Notes: generated from the letters alone by a model not told the origin. A DNA stretch of 47,377 bases from an uncultured Prevotellaceae bacterium (GCA_902765585.1 CACXAG010000006.1:1-47377); one strand, 5' to 3'; counted from the stretch's first letter, positions 23,693 through 34,249 are shown. Numbers and translations are program-made.

Positions 23693-26563
23693 ATGAAAAA
23701 ACTCTTTTTGTATGCATCCCTTGTGTGCATAGCCATGACATCCTGTACCAAGGAGTACGTGGTGCCTGAGGGAGATTTGCCATCCTGGCTTGGCGAGAGT
23801 ATCTACAAAGAGCTACAGCAGTCTACCCAGCTGGAGGGTACGTTCAACACGTACTGTCGGCTGATTGACGACATGAACTATGCCGAGGTGCTGAGCAAAA
23901 CTGGTAGTAAGACTATCTTCCCAGCCAACGATGAAGCCTTCGAGCGATTCTTCGCAGGCGGCAACAACAAGTTTGGCGTCAGCAGCTACGACGAGTTGAC
24001 CCGTTCGCAGAAAGCCGAGCTGCTGTTCTCGACGATGATTGACAACGCCATCCTCGTCGGTACGTTGTCCAACAAGCAGAACAATGCCGGCAACATGTTG
24101 CAGGGCCAGTTGGTGAAGCACGCCACCAACATGCGCCTCTCCTATTCCGTGACGCCCTTTGCCGCTCAGGACATGCCCGCCAACAACAAGTATTTCTCGC
24201 GTTTCAAGAACGGCAGCCGTTCGATGCTGGCAGTGTTCGACAACACCGTGGCGCCCATGGTACACCTAACGGGCGAGTATATGCTGAACCGCAACATGAC
24301 GCTGACGGGCGACGACAGCGACTTCAAGATACTCACCGGCCACGACTATGTCGATGGCGATGCCTACGTCTTCGACCGTCGCGTGGTCAAGGCCGACGTG
24401 GTATGCCAGAACGGCTATATCCACCAGTTGGACGAAGTGCTGGTGAACCCCGGCAACATGGCCGAAATCCTGCGCGGCAACGCCGACACCCGCTATCTCT
24501 CCCGCATGCTGGACTACTACAGCTTCCCCGAGGCCGACATGACGCTGACCGAACAGTATGGCGAGACCTCCGGCTCCAGCAGTCAGGACACCGTCTTTGC
24601 CATCCGCTACCTCAGCAAGAACTCGCAGCGCTCCAAGCTGGCACAGCCCCTGCGCGGTATGACCGTGGCCGACAACCAGCTGCTCGACTTCGACCCGGGA
24701 TGGAACTACTATAACCCCACGCTGAAGGGCCAGCCCGTGGATGACGAGGCGGAGATAGCCGCCTTCCTAGCCCCTGACGACCGTGCCGTCGAGAACTACT
24801 TCCTGCAGGAGGCCGCCTATATCCTGAAGAACCTCGGCGACCCCTCGTTAGACATCACCGCCGCCAACCTCAACGCCCACCTGGACGCCGTCTACAACAA
24901 CGACCCCTCCATCTTTGCCAGCATCCTGAACAACGTCATGAAGGGCTACCTGTCGAAGACCGTCCCCAGCACGTTCTCTACCGTGCAGAACGATGCCTTC
25001 GAGTTTCTGGACGTCACCAAGGACGACATCCAGCGCAAGAGCGACGGCCACTACGACGTCACCATCGCCAACAATGGCGTCATCTACAAGATGAACAAGC
25101 TCTTCGGTCCCAAGCTCTATAACTCCGTGCTCGGTCCCGCCTCCGTCTATAAGGACATGCGCACCATGGGCGAGATGCTGAACGACCACCAGACCACCGC
25201 CGGTACACCCTCCAAGCTGGGTGCCGACATGTACTACTACCTGCTGTCGATGAAGGCCCGCTACGGTCTCTTCGTGCCCACGGATAACGAGACGCAGTTT
25301 ATTGTCATCGACCCCACGTCCGTCAAGGATGACGACGGACTGAAGGGCCTGCGCTTCCGCTTCGACCCGCAGGCTGACGGCTCCTTCCACGTGCTGGTGA
25401 AGAAATACATCTACCAGGGCGGCCCCTACAACCAGCTCTCATCCTACGTGGAGGCTGCCGGTGCCCAGGACATCAACATCGAGACAGGCATCTTCAACAG
25501 CCAGATCAAGGACCTGCTGGATTACTGCACCATCGTCCTGGCCGACTCCACCGAGACCGGCAAGGGTAGTCCGCAATACGGCCTCTATGGCAACAAGTAC
25601 TATAAGACCAAGCATGGCGGTGCCATCGTTGTCGACGGCGACAAGGTAGCAGGCGGCTTGCAGGTCAGCGACCGCTCGCAGTGGTCCACCATCACCGAGA
25701 CCTTCGACGTCAACAGTGCCGACGCCAAGATAGAGAACGGCACCGTCTACCGCCTCGACTTCCCGCTGCAGCCCACCATTACCAGTGTGATGGAGACCCT
25801 GTCGCGTCCCGAGTTCTACGACGAGAACGCCGACTACGACGTGGCACCCCCTGACTACGACCACTTCCTGAACTTCTGTCTACAGTTCAACAACGAGGAT
25901 ATCTACACCTTCGCTGGCATCCTGACCGGTGAGAAGGGTGAGAACAAGGACGTGAAGCTAAAGTCTTACCGCGTCATCGACGACAACGATAACTGGAGCA
26001 TGCTCAGTGCCTATAACTACACGCTCTATGCCCCCACCTACGAGGCGATGGTGCAGGCCCAGCAGACCATGGGACTGCCCACCTGGCAACAGGTGCTGGA
26101 GATAGTCGGCAACTGGGAGCGCGTAGCCGCCAAGTACGGTTTCAAGAACCAGCAGCAGGCTTCGGAATACGTGAAGGAACAGTTGGACAAGATGGCCAGC
26201 TTCGTGCGCTACCACACGCAGAACAGCTCGCTCTTTGCTGACCGCTACTTCAAGAACTACGACCCCGAGACAGGACTGACGACCCCGGAGCCCGCGTACT
26301 CCACCTTCTGCTCGAATGCCCTCGGCATTGCCCTGACGCTCGTCGCCACTGGCGGCAACAACAAACTCACGGTGAAGGATGCCTCCAACACGTCGGTCAC
26401 CATCGACGCCTCTTCTGACACGGCCAACCTCATTGCCCGCGACATCACCACGGAAACCAAGAGCAGCTCGTATGGCACCTACAAGACCATCGAGACCTCG
26501 GCCTTCGTCACCGTCCACGGCATTAACACTCCTTTGTGCTATAACAGCAACAGACAATACTGA
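23693..26563 (+). CDS. Fasciclin-domain surface lipoprotein
   Basis: 956 residues with lipobox leader MKKLFLYASLVCIAMTSC (Cys18). FAS1-like segments: FNTYCRLIDDMNYAEVLSK, TIFPANDEAFERFF and NGYIHQLDEVL in the first 240 residues, and TLYAPTYEAMVQA near residue 780. A second group around residues 480-560 (NGVIYKMNKLFGP, YGLFVPTDNETQF) indicates at least three FAS1-related modules. Fasciclin lipoproteins are common next to SusC/SusD pairs in Prevotella pectin loci and probably bind glycan or the SusCD complex; direct function is not established. First gene of the long operon; a short octad-repeat spacer leads to SusC1. Confidence 0.8.
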   Translation: MKKLFLYASLVCIAMTSCTKEYVVPEGDLPSWLGESIYKELQQSTQLEGTFNTYCRLIDDMNYAEVLSKTGSKTIFPANDEAFERFFAGGNNKFGVSSYDELTRSQKAELLFSTMIDNAILVGTLSNKQNNAGNMLQGQLVKHATNMRLSYSVTPFAAQDMPANNKYFSRFKNGSRSMLAVFDNTVAPMVHLTGEYMLNRNMTLTGDDSDFKILTGHDYVDGDAYVFDRRVVKADVVCQNGYIHQLDEVLVNPGNMAEILRGNADTRYLSRMLDYYSFPEADMTLTEQYGETSGSSSQDTVFAIRYLSKNSQRSKLAQPLRGMTVADNQLLDFDPGWNYYNPTLKGQPVDDEAEIAAFLAPDDRAVENYFLQEAAYILKNLGDPSLDITAANLNAHLDAVYNNDPSIFASILNNVMKGYLSKTVPSTFSTVQNDAFEFLDVTKDDIQRKSDGHYDVTIANNGVIYKMNKLFGPKLYNSVLGPASVYKDMRTMGEMLNDHQTTAGTPSKLGADMYYYLLSMKARYGLFVPTDNETQFIVIDPTSVKDDDGLKGLRFRFDPQADGSFHVLVKKYIYQGGPYNQLSSYVEAAGAQDINIETGIFNSQIKDLLDYCTIVLADSTETGKGSPQYGLYGNKYYKTKHGGAIVVDGDKVAGGLQVSDRSQWSTITETFDVNSADAKIENGTVYRLDFPLQPTITSVMETLSRPEFYDENADYDVAPPDYDHFLNFCLQFNNEDIYTFAGILTGEKGENKDVKLKSYRVIDDNDNWSMLSAYNYTLYAPTYEAMVQAQQTMGLPTWQQVLEIVGNWERVAAKYGFKNQQQASEYVKEQLDKMASFVRYHTQNSSLFADRYFKNYDPETGLTTPEPAYSTFCSNALGIALTLVATGGNNKLTVKDASNTSVTIDASSDTANLIARDITTETKSSSYGTYKTIETSAFVTVHGINTPLCYNSNRQY

Positions 26564-26567
26564 TTGG

Positions 26568-26599
26568 AGAATTGAAGAATTGATAGATTGAAGAATTGA
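26568..26599 (+). repeat. Octad repeat AGAATTGA before SusC1
   Basis: Four 8-bp units (AGAATTGA, AGAATTGA, TAGATTGA, AGAATTGA), followed by looser copies up to the ATG at 26621. It fills the whole spacer between two genes. Confidence 0.75.
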
Positions 26600-26620
26600 A
26601 GTTTTTGAAAAATTGAAGAT

Positions 26621-29600
26621 ATGTCAAAATCCAGAATCCTATTGACGCTCCTGTTTACTGTCATCGCACAATTGGCGATGGCACAGGGAAAGGTCATATC
26701 AGGTACGGTGGAAGATGCCATGGGCCCAGTCATGATGGCCAACGTGGTGGAGCGAGATGCCAACAACCGTATCGTCAATGCGACACAGACTGATATGATG
26801 GGTAACTTCTCTATGAAGATCAGTAACCCGAAGAATAAACTTGTTGTCTCCTACGTGGGCAGTAAGACCAAGATACTAACCATCGGTGCAACGAGCACTT
26901 TTAAGATTAAGTTAGAGGACGAAGGTACGGCCATTAGCGAGGTCGTGGTGAAGGGTCGCCGCACACAGGCTGGTGGACTGAACATCGACAGCCGCGAGGT
27001 GTCCGTATCGCAGCAGACCTTCAAGCTGGAGGCCGTGGAGGGTATGTCCTTCACCTCTGCCGACGAGGCCCTGCAGGGTGAGATTGCCGGTCTGGACATC
27101 GTGGCCAACTCCGGTAACCTCGGTGCCGGTACGTCCATGCGCCTGCGTGGTGTCTCTACGCTTAGTGGCAGTGCCGAGCCGCTGATAGTCGTCGACGACA
27201 AGATATTTGAGTACAACACCGCCGACATCGACCTCGAGAGTGCCGACGAGGAGGCCTTCTCCTCGCTGCTCGCCGTCAGTGTGGACGACATCGCCAGCAT
27301 CACCGTGCTCAAGGATGCCGCCGCCACCGCCATCTGGGGTTCGCAGGGTGCCAACGGTGTCATCCAGATTACCACCAAGCGCGGTGCTCGTGGCAAACCT
27401 CGTGTCACCATGGGCTATAAGTTTACGGGCACCTGGATGCCTGCCGGTTACAAGTTGCTGAACGGTGACAACTACACCATGATGCTCAAGGAGGAGTTCT
27501 ACAATCCCACTCAGAGCTCATCGGCCACCGCCACCATCAACGAAATCAACTATATCCCCGCCGAGTCGTGGGCCGACGCCAACAACTGGAACAAGAACAC
27601 CGACTGGGTGGACGCCATCACGCAGTTCGGCCAGCAGCACGAGGCCACGCTCAACATCTCGGGTGGTGGACAGAAGGCACAGTTCCGCATCTCCGGCAGC
27701 TACAACCACCAGACCGGCACCGTCATCAAGCAGCAGATGGACCGCCTGACCACACGCCTGGTGCTGGACTACAACGTCAGCGACCGTATTCGCTTCTCGA
27801 CTAACTTTGCGCTGACCTATACCGACAACCTGAAAAACTATACCTACGGCAGCAGCAAGAACAACTCCTCCAACAGTGCCCTGCTGGCTATGGCTCTTGC
27901 CATGGCGCCCAATGCCAGCATCTATCGCTACGACCAGTACGACCGCACCACTGGCGAGTTCTTCCTGATGAATCCCACGTCATCGGGCAAGACGCCCGAC
28001 GACGGCAACTATACGTCGCTGCAACTGGCGGACGTCGTAGCCATCGGCAACCCCGTGGCCTACGCCAACATGTCGTGGCAGAAGGAGAAGACCTATAGCA
28101 TCGTGCCTGACTTCAACATCAAGTACGAACTATTAGGCACGGGGCACGGTCAGCACCGACTGACGTTCAACGGTCGTGTGTACTTCGACATCTACGCCTA
28201 CTCCCGTCCCACCTATATGCCGGGCAGCCTCTCCAATGGCAGCTATACCGATGGCGACTACAACTTCATCACGAATACGGAGACCAACCAGTTTAAGATG
28301 GGTTCCCGCATGGAGCTCATCTATACCCCCGCCTTCAAGAACGAGGACTTCTACCTGACAATGCTGGCACGCTATGAGGCCGGTACCCAGAAGAATACCT
28401 ACCAGTATGTAGGCCAGAGCGCCGTTCCTAACGGCATTGAGTCTCCCACCGTCGACGCCCAGTTGTTGGGCATGGACAACCAGCCCGGTACCACGAAGTC
28501 GGCCTGGCAGGACTTTGTCTACAATGCCCACTTCTCCTACAAGTCGCGCTATAATGCCAGCTTCTCGCTGCGCGGTGACGGCAACTCGAAGTTCGGCCCG
28601 AAGAATCCCTGGTTCTATTCGCCGTCCGTCTCCCTGCGCTACAACCTGAGCGAAGAGACGTTCTGGCAGCGCATCCGTCCCGTGGTGTCGATGTTCGGTA
28701 TCCGCGGTTCATGGGGTATTACTGGTAGTTCCAGCGTGGCTGTGGACAACTACTTCAACCAGTACACCTCTCGTGCCGGACGCTATGGTACGGGCTACTA
28801 CACCACGATGAGCGGTATGAAGCTCGACGACCTGCGTCCGCAGAAGAAGATTGGTCTGAACTTAGGTCTGAACATAGGATTCCTCGACGATACTTACGAG
28901 ATAGACCTGAACTTCTACAAGGAGAATACGAAAGACCTCATCATGAAGGGTATTCCCATTCCCACGTCAGCCACATGGAACACCTCTACCACACTCTCCT
29001 ACGGCAACGTGGGCGAGATGGAGAACAAAGGATGGGAGATGAGCATCTCGGCCAACAAGTTCATCAAGATCAAGAAGTTCTCCGTGTCGGCCACCTTCAA
29101 TCTGGCCCAGAACGTGAACAAACTGCTGGCCATGGACCAGCGCGTGCTGGACAACATGAACTCGCAACCCAGCTGGAGCAACCGCGGCGCCAAGAGCATC
29201 CTGAGCCGCGTGGTGGTGGGCGACCCGCTGTGCTCTATCTATGGATATAATTGCCTGGGCGTGTTCCAGTATACCTACGACTACCTGCAGAACTATAATA
29301 CCAAGCAGTTGCAGCTGCAGGCTCAGGCTGCCGCTCGTGGCGAGACCTACGACTGGAACTACGAGGCCTGGATTAACCAGCAGTTGGCTGAGGGCAAGAC
29401 ATTCCCCGTTGCTACTGACGAGAAGGGTAGGGTCATCATGACCAATACGGGTGTGCCCAAGCACCTTACATATTATTATGGTGAAACGGACTATGAGTTC
29501 AAGGGTGGTGATGCCATCTATGAGGATGTCAACCACGACGGTACCATCAACGAGTTGGACATCAAGTATCTGGGTAACTCGCTGCCGAAGGTGCAGGGTG

Positions 29601-30073
29601 GTTTCAGCCTGACCATGCAGTATGAGAACTGGAAACTGGTGGCACGCTTCAACTACCGTTGGGGCAACAAGATTATCAATACGGCGCGTATGGGTCTGGA
29701 GAGTATGTATGGAACGGAGAACCAGGCCGCTACCGTGACCTATCGTTGGCGCAAGGATGGCGACGTGACGCTGATTCCACGTGCGCTCTATGGTATGGGC
29801 TATAACTATCAGGTGAGTTCGCGATTCGTCGAGGATGGCTCCTTTATGCGTTTGAACAACCTGCAGATTTCCTATAGCGTTCCCAAGAAGAAGCTGAAGA
29901 GGTATGGACTGAACACCCTCACGGCCTACGTGACTATGAACAACCTCTTCTGCTGGACGAAATACAGTGGCATAGACCCGGAAATAGCCGCAGGTACCTA
30001 TAGTCCTGCTGCCGATGGTGCTACCACACCCAGGTCCAGGTCGGTAACGGCCAGCGTAAGCCTTGGATTCTAA
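26621..30073 (+). CDS. SusC/RagA-type TonB-dependent transporter 1
   Basis: 1150 residues. Signal peptide MSKSRILLTLLFTVIAQLAMA. A carboxypeptidase-regulatory-like domain (about 24-105: VISGTVEDAMGPVMMANVV ... DMMGNFSMKI) is followed by the plug (RLRGVSTLSGSAEPLIVVDD; ITVLKDAAATAIWGSQGANG) and a long outer-membrane barrel ending in SVTASVSLGF with a terminal Phe. It imports oligosaccharides with its SusD partner. The SusD1 gene starts 41 bases downstream, after a heptad-repeat spacer. Unlike the following five genes, its own leader is not built from heptad repeats. Confidence 0.92.
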   Translation: MSKSRILLTLLFTVIAQLAMAQGKVISGTVEDAMGPVMMANVVERDANNRIVNATQTDMMGNFSMKISNPKNKLVVSYVGSKTKILTIGATSTFKIKLEDEGTAISEVVVKGRRTQAGGLNIDSREVSVSQQTFKLEAVEGMSFTSADEALQGEIAGLDIVANSGNLGAGTSMRLRGVSTLSGSAEPLIVVDDKIFEYNTADIDLESADEEAFSSLLAVSVDDIASITVLKDAAATAIWGSQGANGVIQITTKRGARGKPRVTMGYKFTGTWMPAGYKLLNGDNYTMMLKEEFYNPTQSSSATATINEINYIPAESWADANNWNKNTDWVDAITQFGQQHEATLNISGGGQKAQFRISGSYNHQTGTVIKQQMDRLTTRLVLDYNVSDRIRFSTNFALTYTDNLKNYTYGSSKNNSSNSALLAMALAMAPNASIYRYDQYDRTTGEFFLMNPTSSGKTPDDGNYTSLQLADVVAIGNPVAYANMSWQKEKTYSIVPDFNIKYELLGTGHGQHRLTFNGRVYFDIYAYSRPTYMPGSLSNGSYTDGDYNFITNTETNQFKMGSRMELIYTPAFKNEDFYLTMLARYEAGTQKNTYQYVGQSAVPNGIESPTVDAQLLGMDNQPGTTKSAWQDFVYNAHFSYKSRYNASFSLRGDGNSKFGPKNPWFYSPSVSLRYNLSEETFWQRIRPVVSMFGIRGSWGITGSSSVAVDNYFNQYTSRAGRYGTGYYTTMSGMKLDDLRPQKKIGLNLGLNIGFLDDTYEIDLNFYKENTKDLIMKGIPIPTSATWNTSTTLSYGNVGEMENKGWEMSISANKFIKIKKFSVSATFNLAQNVNKLLAMDQRVLDNMNSQPSWSNRGAKSILSRVVVGDPLCSIYGYNCLGVFQYTYDYLQNYNTKQLQLQAQAAARGETYDWNYEAWINQQLAEGKTFPVATDEKGRVIMTNTGVPKHLTYYYGETDYEFKGGDAIYEDVNHDGTINELDIKYLGNSLPKVQGGFSLTMQYENWKLVARFNYRWGNKIINTARMGLESMYGTENQAATVTYRWRKDGDVTLIPRALYGMGYNYQVSSRFVEDGSFMRLNNLQISYSVPKKKLKRYGLNTLTAYVTMNNLFCWTKYSGIDPEIAAGTYSPAADGATTPRSRSVTASVSLGF

Positions 30074-30075
30074 TA

Positions 30076-30188
30076 CAATAAACAATAAACGTGAAACAAT
30101 AAACATTGTACATCATGAAGAAATTATCAAGAATAAAGAGAATGGCCAATGGAATAACGGTTATTGGTTATTGTTTATTGGTTATTGG
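30076..30188 (+). repeat. Leader cassette A, copy 1 (heptad spacer plus signal-peptide DNA)
   Basis: 113 bp matching 36062-36174 at 111 positions. It starts with CAATAAA heptads (30076-30103), contains the ATG (30115), and ends with GGTTATT-type heptads (30159-30186) that encode the hydrophobic core VIGYCLLVIG. In copy 1 it leads SusD1, in copy 2 SusC2. Confidence 0.95.
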
Positions 30189-31878
30189 AATGTCCTCGTG
30201 TGTTGATACGGTGATTCTGCCGGACAACAAGACGGTGGATGAAGACTACTGGCAGAAGAAGAGCGAGGTGGATGCCGTCGTGGCAGCGGCCTACGCACAG
30301 TTGCGCGACGCTACGGCCATACGCAACATGATAGTCTGGGGTGATTTCCGTTCCGACGAACTTGTGATGACCTCTACACTCCCTGCCTCGGCAGCCTATA
30401 AGATACCATTGGCACAGATATTCTCACTCAACATCGAGACGGAGAATGCCTTCACCGCCTGGTATCCGTTCTATTCGGCCATCAACTACTGTAACCTGGT
30501 GCTGGAGAAGGCAAAAGACGTGATAGCCGTAGACCCGGACTATACGCGTGGCGACTATGATGCCAACAGGGCACAGATGCTGGCGCTGCGGGCATACTGC
30601 TACTTCTACCTCACCAAGGTGTTCCACGACATTCCCGTGACACCGCATGCATACCTCAACAGCAGTGATGAACTCAATGTGCCGCAGTCCTGTCCCGACT
30701 CGGTGCTGACCATGTGTATTGACGACCTGAAGGAGGCTGCCAAATATGCCATCTCGGGTTCTACCTATGGCGACTGGCGCGACAAGGGTCTCATGAATCA
30801 GGACGGCATCAACGCCCTGCTGGCAGACATCTACCTCTGGCGTGGCTCCGTCAACCGCGATGCCAGCGACTATGAGGCCTGTGTGGCATGCTGCGACAAG
30901 GTCATCAAGGCCAAGAAGGAGGCATACGAGCAGAGCGGTACACGCCGACGCTGGCGCGGTGACGATGAAAAGCAGGACTACTACCTCTCGGACTATGCCG
31001 ACTTCTATGACGACCTCTTCGGACAGGCAGGACAGAATGCCGACGAGAGCATCTTCGAGCTGCAGTTCCGTAACTCTAACGTCAACAATAACGGTATGGA
31101 CCAGATGTACTACCGCTATAATAATGCCACGGGCAATGGCTATGGCTACCTGAAGGCCTCGTCGAAGTATGGTACCGTGGATGCTACGGGTAATGGCGTG
31201 TGGAACAACAGCGTCGACCAGCGACTATATGAATATGTCTACGACGCCGCCAGCTCCAGTGTGGAGCAGTTTGCCGTACGTAAGATGGTGGGACTGTCGT
31301 CGGCAGGCACCAACAACAGTGCCGAGAGCAATCCTTCGGGCAGCCGTATCAACTCGACAACCCGCAACTGGATACTGTACCGCCTGACGGACGTGATGCT
31401 GATGAAGGCCGAGGCCCTGGTACAGCTCTACAACCTGGGCGGCAAGGCCGAAGGTGACACCCGCAACGAGGAGGCATTTGCCATCTGCCAGGTGGTCAAC
31501 GACCGGGCCTTGTCGGATGCCAACAAGTCTTCGTACACGCTGAAATACAGTGTCTATAAAGATAAGATGGAGGAACTGGTGCTGGCCGAGCGGGCCCGTG
31601 AGCTGTGCTTCGAAGGCAAGCGCTGGTTCGACCTGATGCGCTACAATTACCGTCATACAAAGACACAGGCAGACCTGAAGCTGAAGCTGACGGAGGGCTA
31701 TGTGGTGAATAGCGATGAGTTCTTCGAGCTGGCCCTGCGCAAGTACACGGTGCCTACTGCCATGAAGGTGAAGATGCGCGACGAGCGCTACCTCTACATG
31801 CCTATTAATCAAGACGAGGTGGAAATCAATGCCAGCCTGGTGCAGAACCCTGTCTATAAATCGGCTGCGAAATATTAA
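30115..31878 (+). CDS. SusD/RagB-type surface glycan-binding lipoprotein 1
   Basis: 587 residues from ATG 30115 (a TTG at 30106 is possible). The leader MKKLSRIKRMANGITVIGY... ends at lipobox GMSSC (Cys29). SusD features: KSEVDAVVAAAYAQLRDA, NLVLEKAKDVI, ALRAYCYFYLTKVF, and the conserved C-terminal WILYRLTDVMLMKAEAL and ERARELCFEGKRWFDLMRY. Partner of SusC1. The hydrophobic core of the signal peptide is a translated 7-bp repeat. Confidence 0.92.
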   Translation: MKKLSRIKRMANGITVIGYCLLVIGMSSCVDTVILPDNKTVDEDYWQKKSEVDAVVAAAYAQLRDATAIRNMIVWGDFRSDELVMTSTLPASAAYKIPLAQIFSLNIETENAFTAWYPFYSAINYCNLVLEKAKDVIAVDPDYTRGDYDANRAQMLALRAYCYFYLTKVFHDIPVTPHAYLNSSDELNVPQSCPDSVLTMCIDDLKEAAKYAISGSTYGDWRDKGLMNQDGINALLADIYLWRGSVNRDASDYEACVACCDKVIKAKKEAYEQSGTRRRWRGDDEKQDYYLSDYADFYDDLFGQAGQNADESIFELQFRNSNVNNNGMDQMYYRYNNATGNGYGYLKASSKYGTVDATGNGVWNNSVDQRLYEYVYDAASSSVEQFAVRKMVGLSSAGTNNSAESNPSGSRINSTTRNWILYRLTDVMLMKAEALVQLYNLGGKAEGDTRNEEAFAICQVVNDRALSDANKSSYTLKYSVYKDKMEELVLAERARELCFEGKRWFDLMRYNYRHTKTQADLKLKLTEGYVVNSDEFFELALRKYTVPTAMKVKMRDERYLYMPINQDEVEINASLVQNPVYKSAAKY

Positions 31879-31879
31879 T

Positions 31880-31895
31880 GCGGGCTTCGCCCTAA
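31880..31895 (+). repeat. Post-stop mini-hairpin GCGGGCTTCGCCC
   Basis: GGGC-TTC-GCCC directly after the stop codon of SusD1. Relatives directly follow the stop codons at 34200 (GCGGGCTTTGCCC, 34201-34213) and 39424 (39426-39438). It may be an intercistronic RNA element. Confidence 0.7.
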
Positions 31896-32013
31896 ATAAT
31901 AATATATAACAAATAATAAATTAGAAATAAAGATGATGTTGACCAAGGTATATAGAAGACAACCGATAGGTTTATTCTTGATGATTTATTCTTTATTCTT
32001 TAGCATGATGCTC
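31893..32013 (+). repeat. Leader cassette B, copy 1
   Basis: A-rich heptads (TAAATAA, TAATATA, TAACAAA, TAATAAA...) lead to the ATG at 31933. From 31923 to 32013 the 91 bp are identical to 39473-39563. Bases 31971-32005 are heptads (TTTATTC, TTGATGA, TTTATTC, TTTATTC, TTTAGCA) encoding the signal peptide core. Copy 1 leads a fasciclin protein, copy 2 leads SusD2. Confidence 0.95.
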
Positions 32014-34200
32014 GCATCATGCGCAGAGGAACCAGATGGCTCTAACCTCTTCTCTTCCGACCAGAAGACCATCGCCGAACTGCTGCGCGACAGGGAAGAT
32101 CTCAGTGCCTTCTATGCCATTCTGGAGAAAGGCGGCTTCGACAAGTATATGGGAACCTATGGTGAATACACCTGCTTCGCGCCCCTGAACGATGGCGTCA
32201 ACAGTTACCTGGACAGCCTGTATTACGATGAGTCGTACCTCATCTCGAAGGCCAAGCAAAAGCACAATGGCATCACCGAAGACCCCAACTGGAACAGCCT
32301 GGACGTGATGGCCAAGGTGGCGCTGATGACCGACTCGCTGTGTGAGGACATTGCGCGCTTCCACCTCTCAGGCGAGGAGCACATGCAGGTGGACCTCGAT
32401 GGTACGGGCACCACATGGACGACCATGAAGACAGGTCGCAGCATCCGCGTGGGAACCTTCGGAGAGGATGCCTATAACCCTGACTATATCGGACTGACCA
32501 GTCTGAACGACATCTCGGCCATCATCGATGGCGACATCGAGGCTATCAACGGCATCTTGCACATCTGCTCAAATGTTATCCCCCGTTCTGACCGCACCAT
32601 GGACGACCAGTTGCGCGTAGAAGGAGAGAAGGACCTGAGCATCTTCTATGCTGCCCTGGAAGCGACGGGATATGCCGACACCCTCCTGGCGGAGGTCAAG
32701 CGCAATGCCGACGGCACCATCAAGACCTACGACTTGGGAACCAATCACAACGACCGTGACGGCAACCCATTGTACTATCCCAAGGAGTGCATGATTAAGT
32801 GGACAGTATTTGCCGAGACTGACGACGTGTTCCGCGCTGCCGGCATCAACAACTTCAACGACCTGAAGGCCAAGTGTGCAGAGTGGTACGGCAACTGCGG
32901 ACAGTGGTATGACTATATCAAGGAGAAGAATATCACCATCAGCACTGGCGACGACTACACCGAACCGTTCAATGTGGTGAATATGTTCGTGGCCTATCAC
33001 ATACTGCGTGCCGGTATGCCCGTCGACCGCATCGTCTACGAGAAGAACGAGCAGACCGATGCTTCGTGGAATGTTTGTTTCGGCTATGAGCCGCAGGAGT
33101 ATTTCGAGACCATGCTGCCTAATACCGTGCTGAAGGTATGGCAGACGAATCCCAAGACCACGAAGAACCTGTGGCTGAACCGCTATCTGACCAACAACAC
33201 ACTGACCTCCAAGCTGGGCCTCTTCGGTATGCCCGGTGACGGCGACCATACACTGGTGTTCGCCGGTGTGCCCATCGACCGCAATAGCAGCGTGGAAACG
33301 CTGAACGGCTTCATCCATCGCATCGGGGGCATCCTGAAGTATGACCAGAATGCACGCAACGCCCTGAACGAGCGCCTGCGCTTCGACTCGTCAACGTTCC
33401 TCTATGAGCTCATCAACAACGGCTTGCGCTTTGCTACCCCTGCTGAGGTGAGTACGCTGAACGGTGGCGGTGACGGCAACCGTGTGGCCTTCGAGAACAC
33501 CTTCTTCGACAATATCGTCTGTTACAATCCCGGTACCCTGCTGCGCTTCAATGTCATGGGAGCATGGCGCGCCCATAACTCCGACCAGTTCCAGGGCTGG
33601 GATGTCTACGACTTCGCCATCAAGCTGCCTCACGTGCCGACGGGTGAATACGAACTGCGTATCATCTATCCTCCTATGGCTCGTGGCGGACTGATGCAGT
33701 TCTATCTCGGCAACTCCTCCAGGCAGTCGGACATGGTGGCCATCGGCATTCCTTTCGATGCCTGTGCCAACCCCTACGAGGATGCCACCATCGGTTATGA
33801 GGACATCATGTCGGCAACGGACGAGAACTATTATGACGGTTACGACTTCGGTGTAGAGAGCGACCAGCGTATGCATGTACGTGGCTACATGCGTGCTCCG
33901 GCATCTTTCTCGCGCGGTACCTATAATACCATTACCGACCCGTTGTCGTATTCGGAGGATGATATATACTCTGCTGCCAGCCAGATAGTAGGAAGTACCA
34001 GCTGCCGCTCTGAGTCTGGCTATGGCACGATGATGCTGCGACGCATCATCACCACCCAGCGCTTTGAGCAGGGTAAGGACTATTGGCTGCGTATCAAGAA
34101 CCTCGTGAACGATGCCAACCTGGGTTGGTCGTTCGACTTTGTGGAACTGGTGCCATTAGACATTGTCAATAGTCAGAACATGACTGAGGATTGGTATTAA
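31933..34200 (+). CDS. Fasciclin-domain surface lipoprotein 2
   Basis: 755 residues. Leader MMLTKVYRRQPIGLFLMIYS with lipobox MMLASC (Cys30). Two FAS1-like domains: residues about 45-220 (LSAFYAILEKGGFDKYMG, YTCFAPLNDGV, IEAINGILHICSNVI) and about 222-480 (LSIFYAALEATGYADTLL, WTVFAETDDVF, VETLNGFIHRIGGIL). The last 240 residues are beta-rich (YDFAIKLPHVPTGEYELRIIY, GKDYWLRIKNLV), like a carbohydrate-binding sandwich. It follows SusD1 by 54 bases and is probably a third glycan-binding subunit of the SusCD1 complex (inference). Confidence 0.82.
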   Translation: MMLTKVYRRQPIGLFLMIYSLFFSMMLASCAEEPDGSNLFSSDQKTIAELLRDREDLSAFYAILEKGGFDKYMGTYGEYTCFAPLNDGVNSYLDSLYYDESYLISKAKQKHNGITEDPNWNSLDVMAKVALMTDSLCEDIARFHLSGEEHMQVDLDGTGTTWTTMKTGRSIRVGTFGEDAYNPDYIGLTSLNDISAIIDGDIEAINGILHICSNVIPRSDRTMDDQLRVEGEKDLSIFYAALEATGYADTLLAEVKRNADGTIKTYDLGTNHNDRDGNPLYYPKECMIKWTVFAETDDVFRAAGINNFNDLKAKCAEWYGNCGQWYDYIKEKNITISTGDDYTEPFNVVNMFVAYHILRAGMPVDRIVYEKNEQTDASWNVCFGYEPQEYFETMLPNTVLKVWQTNPKTTKNLWLNRYLTNNTLTSKLGLFGMPGDGDHTLVFAGVPIDRNSSVETLNGFIHRIGGILKYDQNARNALNERLRFDSSTFLYELINNGLRFATPAEVSTLNGGGDGNRVAFENTFFDNIVCYNPGTLLRFNVMGAWRAHNSDQFQGWDVYDFAIKLPHVPTGEYELRIIYPPMARGGLMQFYLGNSSRQSDMVAIGIPFDACANPYEDATIGYEDIMSATDENYYDGYDFGVESDQRMHVRGYMRAPASFSRGTYNTITDPLSYSEDDIYSAASQIVGSTSCRSESGYGTMMLRRIITTQRFEQGKDYWLRIKNLVNDANLGWSFDFVELVPLDIVNSQNMTEDWY

Positions 34201-34214
34201 GCGGGCTTTGCCCT

Positions 34215-34249
34215 AATTGATAATTGAAAATTGAAAATTGAAAATTATG
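34215..34249 (+). repeat. Heptad array AATTGAA ending in a start codon
   Basis: AATTGAT, AATTGAA three times, AATTATG: the ATG of the next gene (34247-34249) is the end of the fifth unit. Gain or loss of units changes the distance from upstream sequence to the start. Confidence 0.9.
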